Assembly: GCA_964036045.1 (NCBI GenBank)
Contig: OZ038382.1
Location: 100,628,357 to 100,692,356 of the forward strand
Origin: Eutreptiella sp. 'Long Island Sound 2002'
Taxonomy: Eukaryota > Euglenozoa > Euglenophyceae > Eutreptiales > Eutreptiaceae
Length of the DNA: 64,000 nt
Reading direction: 5' to 3'
Position 1 is the first letter of the stretch, and every line of letters starts with the position of its first letter. Below are positions 53,741 through 64,000 of the stretch, piece after piece. A program made the translations under genes and the position numbers. The notes below the pieces were generated by a model. The model saw only the letters and a list, made by a program, of their open reading frames with translations, did no database searches and had not been told where the DNA came from.

Positions 53741-54061
53741 ACGCCATCGTCTCGGGTTCCTATGAAAGAGATACCTTCGTAAGGAGGGTACTGGACCACA
53801 TGTCCAGCCAGGACAAGCCCATTGGCGAATACCCACCCACCTACAGTGATCTGGCCTGGGTATAAGCCGTCACATAATGAATGAATGAATGAATGTAGGG
53901 TGATCTGTTCCGAGGTAAGGCCCGAGATGGGCCAATGGGCCACTTGGAGAGACCCCCAGAGCCATAGTAGAAAGGGAATGACAGCCCACAAGTGAGCTCA
54001 GTGGTCCAAGTGCCCGGAGAAAGCCAAGGCAGAGTCCAAAGAGTGCCCCAAGATCCAGGCA

Positions 54062-54592
54062 TTGAAGGCCAGGCTGAAGGAGCAGTACGAAGATACCTTC
54101 TTCAGTGGAAAGCCTGTGTTTCCACCACCAGTGCGTGGACTGTACGGCGAGGCCAAGATACGACTGAAGCCAGACCCTCCAGGTGTACCGACACCGGAAG
54201 TTCGCCCTGAGGGGCGACAGGAAATTGGCCATGGAGGAAGACCTATGGGAGTTCATAGACAGTGGCTGGCCTGAGCCCTGTCACTCTGAATGAGCCTCCC
54301 CCTGCTTTGCCGTCCCCAAGAACCTGGCCGGGGATCGGCGGCTCGTGGTGGACCCCCGCAGCCTAAACGCCCAAATGCAGCATGACACCTATACGCTGTC
54401 TCTTATTGAGCAAATGTTGCTAAAGCCAGTCTGGCGGAGGACCTTCACGGTGATCAACCTGAAACGTGGTTACCACCAGATGCCTGTCGCCGATGAGTCC
54501 CGTGCCTGCACAGCCATGAGCACCCCACTTGGGGAAAGAATATCCCCAATTATAGCCCTAAAGGCTTTGATGAAATCCTGCAGGTTTTGTAG
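54062..54592 (+). pseudogene. Truncated reverse transcriptase of element B
   Basis: RLKEQYEDTFFSGKPVFPPP, KIRLKPDP and, after a frameshift and a TGA, KNLAGDRRLVVDPRSLNAQM, then RRTFTVINLKRGYHQMPVAD up to AMSTPLG. The motif-A Asp is Asn (codon 54456-54458). About 30 extra bases (GAAAGAATATCCCC...) follow STPLG compared with element A. The sequence then joins the same tail through TTTGATGAAATC. No YxDD box is present. Confidence 0.8.
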
Positions 54593-57004
54593 TTGAAAGA
54601 CAGGATCACAGCAGCAAGTAGAGCATGAAGAGGATAAGGATGGAATCACTGAATCGCTTTGAAATCCAATGTATCACAGAGGGGCTGCAGATAACAACAA
54701 ATGTAGTGTATAGACAGAAGCTAGTGTAAACACAATGCATTCAACAAAATAGATTATCTTACAAGAGAAATTTGGCTGCAATCTGGCCTCAAGGATAGCT
54801 CCAAGCACTTCAAGTGCACTGATTGGAAATCAGGGGCAAGACACAGGATAAGGTTTCGCAATCATGGCCAAGCAGCTGAATTGAGAATCAGTTGCAACGT
54901 AGGCCCACAATAAGTAGGGAAAACAATTTAGTATAGGGGTCCTGAGGTGTCAGACAACCAAGGCTTAACCAACAAGGCCCAAGGCATGAAATGCCTAATC
55001 CATTTCTGTACAACCTCCATGAAGGGAGATATCTCCGCTCACTTGCGTGGTGGGGGTGAACTTCATGAGGGGATTAGGGTTATAACCCTAGGTGCTTTAC
55101 AAAATCTACATAAAGCTTCAAAAAGAGTGATAAAAATGATTAAGTCTTACTCTTCGTAACTTCCCAAGGATTAGGGGGGGCTTGGCCTGCATCAAGTACC
55201 GGAAGAAAGACATGGCAGTGACTTCTTCCTACTCCACCCTGGAGTACTCGTCGATCAAACTAGTAGGACCAAGAAAAAAGGCTCAAATTACCCTGACATT
55301 ACCCCAGAAAGTACGTCAAACCAGCATATGACATTCTCATCAGTTAATAGAAGCTTATCACACTGTAGGTAGCCCTGAAACACAGTGTAATGTACCGTGT
55401 ATGCTGTCCCTTCAATGGACCCCAGGACCTTCTCCCTAGAGTCTACATGTCTGCCCACTAGGGTATGGTCTAACGCCCTAATGCGGACGGCCGTCGCTGT
55501 ATGTACAGCGTTTTAGTAGACGTCCTGACGAAGGGTCACGGCGGAGCAATTCTCCTGATGGAGTGCACAAACCTCCACGGGCTGAGAAAAAAAGAAAATG
55601 GAACCGACAGAGTGTGAATCATGTGGTTAAGTGGATATTTCAGCGATTTAAGAAGGGAAAACACCTGAAGTTTGACGTAAGATAGTTGGAATTCGTCATT
55701 TGTAGTCTAAAACCTACAGTCGCAGACAACCGCAACGAAGCCGCGCTTAAGGACAGAAGCTACGGAAGCCAAACGGCCATACAGAAAGAAGGCATGAGCC
55801 GTCCTTTAAAGGATTCTAAACGGAATTGTTGCACAGTTGCATCAAACGTTTTATAAAATTTGGGTAAAAGAGTAAAACAAACGGCCACACAACAGAGCAG
55901 ATGGACAACCTGCCTCTCAGGCATGCTAATGTCATTTCGCACGTATGCATTGTGTTCGTGTTGTTTGTTTGCTTAAAACGCTAGGGTTCTCACAGCTGCA
56001 TCTGTTGGTCGTGTGGACCCTCAGCTTCCTTGCTCCGCACAGGTAAAACAGTGAATCAACTATATGCCAAATGAATGGAGCATGCAGTGCGCACGTACGG
56101 TTAGAGTATGCGCTGTGCTCGCGATGCATGTGGTTGATCTGGGCATTCACACATTGAGGCGCTTTCCCTGTGCATCCCTCCACTCTCTCCTTCACGTCAC
56201 AGGTTAAAAAAGAAAGAGCTTTTGCCTGCTTGCTTTCGCCGTAGTGTTAAAGTAGGGTTGTGAAAACTGCTAGGTATTGTTTTGCGCTGTGCAGTTGACA
56301 TTCAATCATCTCTCTCTCTCCCGCAGGTAACAGAGGAGGACTTCAATAATACACACGATGCATTAATCGCTTAGGGTTGTTATAAATCGCTGTAGGGTTG
56401 CTAGAGAGCTTAGGCTTGTTCCTGCGCTCGTTGTCCCTCAGCATTCATATAGTGCATGGTGAGTAAGGTGAGTAGGCCCAGAAGGAGCTCACGTCCTGGT
56501 TGAGTTTGTTCGTGATGCTGCTTAAATGACAGGATAAAATGGCTTATGTTTACCGCGCCTCCATTCCCTGCATGCTCACAATGCCCTAAAGGGTGTAGGC
56601 CACACACTATGCTCGCCGTATAACCCTTGTTACGTTACCAATTGCTCCGCCCTACGCTCTATATGGGAACTGGCGCAGTCCTTAAAGCTTGCTTGCTTGA
56701 TAGGGCATTTTGAGGACAGTGTATTTTTTTCCAGTCAATAACCTGTATATTCTGGCGAGGCTGGTTACATTCCTCAGCCTCAAACTGCTATGCATGTGTA
56801 CTTCTCAGGTGGAACAGGGAAGGGTGATTGGTGCACAGCTGCAAAAAACGTTTTCGCCCAGCTAAACAGGGCGCAGATCATACACATATGGGGCTTTAGA
56901 ATGAAATCGCCATGCACAACGCTTACTACATGCTGTGCGCTCAACACACAAGTGAACTCCCTCCAAGCCCTGTCAGAGAAACGCGCCAGGGCGCCTCTGT
57001 CAGG
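54593..57004 (+). repeat. Non-coding tail of element B
   Basis: Homologous to 47335-49815 in the same order, ending CTGTCAGG at 57004, where unique DNA begins. CAG|GT sites are at 56042, 56202 and 56326; (GAAT)n lies upstream at 53876-53895. Small indels distinguish it from the A tail. Confidence 0.78.
55415..55485 (-). ncRNA. tRNA-like segment, second copy
   Basis: Counterpart of 48262-48345. Box A-like CATACCCTAGTGGGC is intact, but the box B region reads GGTCCTGGGGTCCATTG and is damaged. Confidence 0.3.
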
Positions 57005-58388
57005 ATGAGGCAGCCTAGTGGCAATGTGTTGGCTTGCTTGCTCACAGAGAGGGCAAATAGGGTCCAAGACACCTTTGCCAAAGCCACCCAGTTGTGCGTG
57101 TAGGGGTTGGATTCAGGAAGTTTGGTCACGACTGAGTGCGGTTGTGCTCATCCTACTTTGAAAGGCTGGTGTTGGCATTACTGAGTGTAGAGTGGTGGTG
57201 TCTCCTGCTCCGCGTGCGTTTCCTCCCGGGCAGGAGCGTGGGTTGGTTTTTTTGGCCCTTAGAAAAATGGGTGTTTTGTATGCCATTAGCACACGTGGCC
57301 ATCCCTCCCCTCTAGTAGGTAGGGCTTTTGCCGTTTCCCCAAAGGTCAGGTGCTAGCACAGAAATTGGGCGCCATAGGACTGGTACCAGTAGCTGACTAG
57401 AAGCTTCGGTCCGACGTCAGCGAAGGCTGATGATGGGAGCCACGCTGGGAACAGAGGTGACACACACACAAACATACGTAGCACACTTAAGGGTATGGTA
57501 ACACTGCCAAGACTGGTAGAATCCCATTGGTCACGACCAGTTAGGGTCCTAACTATGGGCAGACTTTTCCCCAGGGAGGGTGGACACACCTTGCCTTCCA
57601 TCACCTTGCTTGCCATTCCCCCCTGGTCTGAGAAGCCACCGCTTCTTGCTCGCTCCCGACATGTCATCACATAAGGGCATATCCCATGCAGCAGTGGTCA
57701 ACAAGGCATCGAGTCAAGCTGGTAACCACAGGCATGCGAGTGCAGGGCACAACCAAGGCAGGGGCAGGGCTCCAAAGGCAGCTGATGGGCAGGTCTTTGG
57801 ATGACCGAACCCGATGGGCGGCGGGCGTTAGTACACTAACCAAACCTCGAGCTCTACCGGAGTCCCGAACCTGTCCGCGCACACACGGAGCAGGTCTAGC
57901 TGTCAGCACAAGAGTGCTCACCGCTCCTCGGAGGTTAGACAGCAGAGGGGATTGCCTCAACTGTGAGTTCTGAAGGGACGAAATGTGTTCACGTAGGCCA
58001 GCTTGTTCAGATGACCCTCAGTTGGGGCAGTCGTACGGAGGGGGGAACCTCAGACTGATCCGACCCCATGGGTACCAAGTCCAGCGTGTGGGAGCGTTCT
58101 TGGTACTACAATGTACGGATTAATGTAGGGTGGGAGGCTGGGGTCATAGGACCTACCGACTATTGGGCTGCAAACAGGATAAGCGGTGTGGTGGTATTAC
58201 GATGATCCTCAGTGTTGTTTCTTCGTTGAGCGGGATCTGTACCTCGGGGGGGAGCCTATACTCCTGCAGGAGTGGCCCGAAGGAGATTCCATACGGGAGA
58301 AGGGGATATCTGGGAAATACCAACGCCTCCTGAAGCTTGCACCTCTCTCAGTTCGGTTAGGAAAAATAAGTAGATAGGCACAAGGAGA
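57005..58388. other. No gene identified
   Basis: Unique DNA between element B and the minus-strand integrase. It may hold the 3' untranslated part or LTR of the latter, but I find no repeat of it in the window to prove this. Confidence 0.4.
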
Positions 58389-59804
58389 TTAGGTTTTCCT
58401 TTTACGCTGACCCTCGTTGTTCTCCGCCAGGTAGGAACAACAGATGGGGTTGATACCCCCATCTGGCTGTATGAAGGCTGACAGGGGCTCCCAGGCCGCC
58501 TCAGAAACTCCATACCCTTTCCAAAGAGTGAGGAAATTAGGTGAGGTACCTGCCACAACGTAGTACACGTCGACTGCCATCTCGGTGGCAGTCATCGACT
58601 CCAGTTCGCCCGCCTCTTCAGGGGAGGCCGCGTTCTGCAGGTCAATTTCCTCAACCTCTTTATCGCATAGGCGCCAATCATCCCAAGACAAGTTGTCGAG
58701 GGAGTGGTAGTGCCTGAACCGTGTAGGGGCGCATAGCAGTTCACTACCTAGACGTGGACTGCACCTGACATGGATCCTGGATTCATCTATCCAGATGCTG
58801 CAATAGGGCCCAAAATAAGGGTCCTGCAGGCGGTTACGAGGCCAGGAGGGTAGTCGCAAGTGGTGAACCAAAACAAGGTAACCTACCCCAAAACTGGCGG
58901 GTCGCCGCAGGTCATTTCCCAAGTTCAGTTCACGTTCAAGAACGTGTTTCATGTTAGCTTGTCCTCCAATGAATCCCAAACGGGGCTCTTGAAGTCCCCA
59001 GGAAAGGGGGTATTGACGAACCAAGCAAGGCCGTCTTCCATGAAACAGTTCGTGGGGGGTGAAACCTGGAGGCGAGCTCCTCTGTGAGTCCATGGTTAGC
59101 ACAGCCCACGACAGTAGCCATACCTGATTCTTGTTACGTTTCTGTTTAATTGGGATTCTCAAGTTCGGTTCCAGCACACGATTCTGTCTCTCGCAAAGAG
59201 GGTTCGACGTGTGAGTATGGAGCATACCTGTGGTTACATAAACGTTGAGTGCATTCAGTACACGTTTGTACCATCGTATGTCGCTACAGATGTCTACATC
59301 TTCATCAGAGTGCACCTCTTTGGGTGTTCCGTATGGCTCGAACCATTGTTCTACCAGTATTTTCACAGTCTGCTCACCTGTGGTTTTTTTAGTGCAAGGA
59401 CACACACTGGTGAAGCGTGACAGGCCACAGGTTACAACTAGGCAGGTATCAGAACCACCAAAACGTGGTAGGCCTTGGATGAAATCCATGTAGTGAAGAG
59501 ACCTAGTACAATAGGGTATAGCTAAGCTCGAGATCAGTTCCCTAACCCCACTATCGCTCTGCTTGCTGGCACGAGACCCACAGGCATCAACAATGGACCT
59601 CACTCCAGTCAAGGTTAGACTCGAATAGAAATACTGTCTGAAGAAATCCACTGAGCGATTGATGCCAGGGTGACTTGAGCTGAGATGGGACCACTGCAGA
59701 CGCCCATTCAGTACGTAGGTAGTAGGTAGGTAGGTGCGCTCAGTCTCGGAGAGGCGCTTCATGGTTCCCGCTGGCGTTGCCGTTGTGACGAACAGGAAGA
59801 TCAT
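58389..59804 (-). CDS. Chromodomain-bearing Ty3/Gypsy integrase (3' part of pol)
   Basis: A single 471-codon minus-strand frame, ATG at 59804. Zinc region: HLSSSHPG (H40, H45), then DACGSRASKQ, where only one of the two expected Cys remains. Catalytic core: HYMDFIQGLPRFGGSD (D107), VHSDEDV (D167 or D169), NPLCERQNRVLEP (E205). D169 gives the classical 35-residue gap to E205. After the core, GYLVLVHHLRLPSWPRNRLQ and DPYFGPYCSIW match the usual GPY/F module. A chromodomain at about residues 413-461 reads YYVVAGTSPN, LWKGYGVSEAAWEPLSAF. RT and RNase H are not found upstream (59.8-61.5 kb), so the copy is 5'-truncated. It differs from the 35-37 kb element. Confidence 0.85.
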   Translation of the reverse strand: MIFLFVTTATPAGTMKRLSETERTYLPTTYVLNGRLQWSHLSSSHPGINRSVDFFRQYFYSSLTLTGVRSIVDACGSRASKQSDSGVRELISSLAIPYCTRSLHYMDFIQGLPRFGGSDTCLVVTCGLSRFTSVCPCTKKTTGEQTVKILVEQWFEPYGTPKEVHSDEDVDICSDIRWYKRVLNALNVYVTTGMLHTHTSNPLCERQNRVLEPNLRIPIKQKRNKNQVWLLSWAVLTMDSQRSSPPGFTPHELFHGRRPCLVRQYPLSWGLQEPRLGFIGGQANMKHVLERELNLGNDLRRPASFGVGYLVLVHHLRLPSWPRNRLQDPYFGPYCSIWIDESRIHVRCSPRLGSELLCAPTRFRHYHSLDNLSWDDWRLCDKEVEEIDLQNAASPEEAGELESMTATEMAVDVYYVVAGTSPNFLTLWKGYGVSEAAWEPLSAFIQPDGGINPICCSYLAENNEGQRKRKT

Positions 59805-62800
59805 CCACGCTTGAGAAGGGGAGGCCGTTTACATCTCGCTAGACCTGTCTGGTGGCCACAAGCAAAGCGGCCCCAGGCAGCACAAGGAGGGCTGACCGCC
59901 GCCGGCGTGACATACTTGTCACCCTGGGAGGGTGTGCCCCCGTGTGTAACCTTAGGAGTTTACCGGACTTCCTGGTTTACCCCGTTCCCAAGGGATGCCA
60001 GCGGCACAGTCTTGGTACTTGGGTTCCGAGGTACTTGGATGTCGAACGCGCCGCCTCAAGTTCCAGAGCACCGCTGGCCTTGGGATGCAGCTTTATCCCT
60101 GGGCTCCTGACCTCGTTTGGCCGGGTCACCTGCATGGCACAGGCTGCCTCAGTGTCCGGGCTATGGACACTGGGATTCCTACTGTTGTGTGGCGCGCCCG
60201 CTTGGGTTTGAGGCCCGTCCTCCCCTGGCTTCTCCTGGTTTGGGATTCGGGTTTGGTAGGTGCTCGGGTTTGGGTTTCTGCCTGCCCTCTTCTGTTCCAG
60301 GCCCGGGCCTGCGGTTTGTGCGGGTTGGTGTGGGTGGCGCCCGTTTCTCGCGTGTTTTTCGTTGGGGTATGTTGTGCGCATATTTGGCTCCTGGCTGCGG
60401 GGTTGGTGTTCGGTATGAGGGTAGGGGCGTAGCTCTGTTTTTGCCCTCTCGGCTGGGGGTTGCGGTTGGTGTCCGGGTAGGGATTGTAACATACCCTCCC
60501 CCTTCTTGGTCGGGTTTGCGGGTTGTGCATGTGGATAGGGGCCTCCTCCGTACCCCGCCTTGCCTGATCTGGCCGTGCGGCGCGTGATCCACGTTGGGTT
60601 TCCCCTGACGCCCGCCTGTCTGCTCGTGTCTCCGCGGCTGGGGTGTGTAGCTCTCTTGTGTGGGCCAGGGGGTCCCTCGGCGGTCCCGTCAGCTTGCCCT
60701 GTCTGGTGTGGCAGTCCTTCTTCGCCTTGGTGGTTGTCCGTCCCTGCCTCTCTTGGGGGGAGTTGCAGTCTGCGCCCGGGGTTGGGGTGGGGGTCCCCAT
60801 GGGTGGTGTTTCCCCCCCCCCCTTTTTTTTGCGGTTGTTGTGGGTGTTGGTTCCCGGCCTCCCCGGTGGGGACCCTTTTCTGGTTGCAGGGGGGGGGGGG
60901 TTGTGGCTGTGGTTCCTGGTTCTTTTGTGTTGTGGTGCACTTGTGGTCCCTGTTGCCTGCTCCGGCCGTATTTCCCTTTGGTGCCGCCCCCCCCCCCTTT
61001 TTTTGCTCTGTTTCCCTGCCGGTGGTCCTTGTTGTGTCCGCGTCCCCGTCGTTGGTGGTCTGCCTCTTCCCCGGCAGAGGTCTGTGTCGGCGTGTGCGGG
61101 GTGTTCTTTCCTCTGGCCTGTCGGTGGCCACGTTGCCGTGGCAGTCTGCCTTTTCTGGCTGGGTGTCGTCGGGTTGGGCAGGGTGGTGCCTCAGTGTCCT
61201 ATCAGTGGGTCCCGTGGTCGTCGCCCGTGGTGTCGCCTCCCTAGCGGGGTTGCCCGCCTCGCTGGAGTGGGTGCGTGGCTTTGCGGCTGTGTGGCTGTCT
61301 CTCCTGTATTCCTTGGCCCCCCCTGGTTGGCGGGTGGTCCAAGGGGGCTCCCCGTTTGCCTTTTTCTGGCTGTTTCCTGTTCGTATGTGGGTGGGGTTTA
61401 CCCACTTCCCTGTCGCATTTTTTTGCGGGGGCGGGTTTGTCTGTTCTTCTCTCTGCCAACCCTGGGCTGGCACATGCACTGGTCAATGAACGGGGTGGCG
61501 AACCGGCTCGTTGTTCGTGTCGCGGCGTGTTGCTGTGTTGTGGGTGGCCGCAGGGCCGTTCTCCGGCTCCGTACGCCTTGTAGCTTATGTACATGCATGG
61601 GCTGACGGCCCTCCTGTTGGGTTAGGGTTAGGTGGCACGGTGGCGCCAGCGGGTTCCGTGGGGTCAGGGGTCAGGGCGGGTTGGGGGCTGGCTGCAGACC
61701 TTCCTCGGGGAAGGTTGCCCGGTGTTCCCCCGCCTGTGCGGCGCCGGTTCGGTGTTGGCGAATTTAACTCTCTGGTGGCGGTCTGTGAGGGCGGGCCGCC
61801 GTGGGCGGGGGGTGGGGGTTGCGCCTGGTTTTTCTGGTGCCGCTGCAGGGGGGGTTGCACCGTCAGGTGTGTGGTGGACGCCGTCCCGTGGCCCGTGTTG
61901 TTTTGGTGGCTTTGGCCGTTAATCCGTGTGTGGTGGGCTGGTCTGGTGGTGTCCCATAGCTGTGGGCGTGTTTTTTTCCTTTTCGGGGCGTGAGGCGGCT
62001 TGCTCGTGTTAGGCAAACGCTTCACGTTCCTTGCCTCCGTGCTGTGGTGTGCTTTGGTGTGCCGTGCTGTGCTTTGCTGTGCTGTGCTGCGCTGCTCCGC
62101 GCTGTGCTGTGCTGTCCCCTGCCCTGCTTTGCCATGTCGTGCCTTGCTGTGCTGTGGCGTGTTGAGCCGTGCTGTGCGGTGCTGAGCCGTGTCATGCCGT
62201 GCTGTGCCGTGTCGCGAAATGCCGTGCCGCGTTGCGCTGCGCTATGCTGTGCTGTGCTGTGGTGCGCTTTGCTGTACTGCATTGTGTCAAGCTGCGCCGT
62301 GTATTGCTGTGCCGTGCTGTGCGATGGCTCAATCGCAGCCCCTGATCCAGTGTGGGATTGCGGTGGCGATGGTCAGACTGGCGGTTCTGCTGTGTGGGTC
62401 GCGGGGGGGCCGTGTGGGCTCGGGGTATTTGGCTGGTCCGTGGCCGGTGGGCGTGGCTTGTTGTGGTGTGGCTTGGCCGGTCCGTGCTGCGGGGAGTCTG
62501 GGTTCGCCGTCTGGTCCAATACGTTGGGCGGGTGTCCATGGGGTTGCCCTCCCTTGGCGCCTGCGCCTTTGTCCCCTGCCCTCTGAGCGTCCCTGTCCCT
62601 AGGTGTGCGCCGGGGTGCGCGACACGGGGTGGCGTGGCCTCCTCGGTTTGGCTTGTTCCCCTTCCTTCTTGTCTCCCTGCCTCCGTGCCCTCCCCCGTCC
62701 TTGGTGTTCTGGCCCTGTCCCCTTTCCTTCCCCGGTGTCTGTGTCCTCGTTCTGTGTGATGGTGCCTGGAGTGGAGGCCGGCCGGGGGCGTCACCTGGCG

Positions 62801-63473
62801 GCTAGGGTGCAGTGATGGCTTGTGCGGTTCTCTCGGTGGTCCCGTGCATGGGTGTACCCCCCTTTCCCCTGTTTTGGGGGGGGTGGTTGGTGGGCGTGAC
62901 CCGTGTGGTTCGTGCGTTGTCGGGTCTGGGCTGCGGTGGAGCGTCGTGGTTGGCGTGCGCCTCTGGTGTGGTCCGCCTTTGGGGCCTGTGCCCTGTTGTG
63001 GCAGTGTCCCTTTGGGGTCTTGCGGTGGTGACTGGGTGCGCGAGGGTCGGGCGGTGTCGGTCTCTCCAGAGTGGCGCGTCCCCCCTCTGTTGGTGTGTGC
63101 CCTGGCGCCTGTCCTGGAGGCCTTCCCTTTCCCCAGTGTTGTGGCCCCTGCCCTTTCCCTCTCACGGTGTTGATGGCCTTCTGGTGGTTCCTTTGTCCTG
63201 TGACGTGTTGCTCCCGGTGCCCCGTTCCCGTGCGTGCCCGTCACCGTGCTTCCTCGCCTCCTCGCCGCGGGCCTTCCCTTTGCCCTTTCCCTTTCTGGTG
63301 CCCTCGTGCTGGGGTGGAGGTGAGGTCCGTGGGGCGCTGATGGCCCACGCCCGGGGGTGGGAGGTCTGGAGCCACTGGCTGAGGGTCTCGGGGGTGTAGG
63401 TGGGGCGGAAGCCCTGAACCGCGTCCCGCAGGAGCGTTTCCCATGCCCTCGGTGGCATGCCGGCCTCTGGCGC
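59805..63473. other. GC-rich, A-depleted island of unknown nature
   Basis: Plus-strand sequence is made of G, T and C with very few A over about 3.4 kb (from about 60.1 kb). It contains poly-C (about 60806-60818, 60990-60999), poly-T and poly-G (about 60889-60900) runs. Frames longer than 300 codons are open on both strands (for example 59977-61479 minus, 60643-61605 plus). They are only a consequence of composition, because T-containing stop codons need A. Products are Arg/Pro/Thr or Cys/Val/Gly-rich low complexity without motifs. I do not annotate genes here. Confidence 0.6.
62035..62330 (+). repeat. Degenerate (TGCTG/TGCCG)n simple repeat
   Basis: About 290 bp of GTGCTGTGCTG, GTGCCGTG and CGCTGTGC variants with a basic step of five bases. 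The 15-bp step this creates gives spurious Cys/Ala/Val-rich peptides. Confidence 0.85.
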
Positions 63474-64000
63474 GGAGAGTAGGAAAAAGTCACTGCAATG
63501 TCTTTCTTGGACGACTTAAACCAGGCCAAGCCCCCCCTAAAACCCTTTTGTTGATGCTGAGACTAACTTAATCATTTTTGCCTTTTTTTCAAAGCCTAAA
63601 GTACACTTTCTCACAGTAACTAGGTTTATAACCCTAGCCCCCCATGAAGCTCACCCCTACCACTCAACTGAGCGGAGGTATCTTCCTTCTATGAGGTTTT
63701 ACCGAAATAAAGTAGGTACTTCATGCCTAAGGCCTTGTAGGATAAGCCTAGTTGTCCCCCATCTCAAGACCCCTATACTCATTTGATACTACCATTTATT
63801 GTGGTTCTACCTGTTCACTGTTTCTGAATTCAGTTGCTTGGCCAAGTCATATTCTGTGTCTGGCCTAACTCCTTTTCCCCACTTTCCTAACAAACTCCAT
63901 TTCATCGGAAAGAGTGCACATGAAGTGCTTGATGCTAACTTGGAGTCCAGAGTCATGCCAGCCTTCTTATAAAAATCATTTGTTTTATCGAATGATGATT
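63474..64000 (-). repeat. Inverted third copy of the element A/B tail, cut by the window end
   Basis: GTCTTTCTTGG, GGCCAAGCCCCCCCTAA, AACCCTAGCCCCCCATGAAG and CTCAACTGAGCGGAGGTATC are the reverse complement of 47700-48000 and 54930-55230. The match begins abruptly at about 63474 within the tail and proceeds toward the element's pol side, so more of the element may lie beyond 64000. Confidence 0.85.

Noticed and set aside
47335-57004. Tails of elements A and B as LTRs flanking element B
   Set aside because: No TG/CA ends, no primer-binding site after 49815, no purine tract before 54593, and internal A and B begin at different gag positions; tandem duplication explains the layout more simply.
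59977-61605. Frames of 300-500 codons on both strands
   Set aside because: Products are low complexity with no motifs; A-depletion removes stop codons, so length is not evidence here.
62192-63529. 445-codon minus-strand Arg/Pro/Thr-rich frame
   Set aside because: Its end lies in the simple repeat and its start in the inverted element tail, so it spans unrelated sequences.

Overview
This is a gene-poor stretch of a eukaryotic nuclear genome. The evidence is spliceosomal-type GT-AG introns, several families of LTR retrotransposons (one with a primer-binding site matching the 3' end of an initiator-Met tRNA), many tandem satellite-like arrays and long non-coding stretches. I see no bacterial operons, no rRNA genes and no convincing functional tRNA gene. 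An alga or other protist seems likeliest to me. The gag-pro-RT family at 41-57 kb resembles elements I associate from memory with dinoflagellate assemblies, but I could not check this. The canonical introns and nucleosome-length tandem periods do not settle the lineage.

Layout. 0-16.6 kb: the only region with convincing non-transposon-style coding sequence. Small, partly decayed exons (28-306, 1317-1690, 2815-2931) lead to an acidic/basic protein with a SAP-like tail (3414-4516). A 190-bp satellite array follows (4.9-6.45 kb). Then comes a candidate multi-exon gene (6626 to about 12.8-13.3 kb). It joins an acidic/SAP-like N-terminus, eight tandemly duplicated in-phase exons coding for a charged helical module, a large exon with the layout of a DDE-type transposase, and a C-terminal exon that ends in Pro-Lys, Gln and Met/Pro-rich tracts. 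More tandem repeats with periods near 190-210 bp fill 13.5-16.6 kb.

17-38 kb: decayed Ty3/Gypsy pol fragments. There are two reverse-transcriptase copies (17.3-18.1 and 24.0-24.9 kb) and one RNase H-integrase part (35.6-37.6 kb). All are broken at the same codon and separated by nested insertions. One of these is a complete short LTR element on the minus strand (27,059-32,584) with two 2.35-kb LTRs, an 825-bp interior, PBS, PPT and a 4-bp target duplication.

38-58 kb: a Cys-rich RING-like frame, GC-rich repeats, then a tandem duplication of about 7.2 kb of a truncated gag-protease-RT element (42.5-49.8 and 49.8-57.0 kb). Each copy is followed by about 2.4 kb of shared non-coding DNA. 58.4-59.8 kb (minus): an integrase-chromodomain frame with an intact D-D-E set. 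59.8-63.5 kb: a GC-rich, strongly A-depleted island. 63.5-64.0 kb: an inverted third copy of the non-coding part of the 7.2-kb unit.

Most coding-looking material here is mobile DNA in decay. The exon-array/transposase-like gene at 6.6-13.3 kb is the part that might be a novel system: a new large DNA transposon or a domesticated derivative of one.
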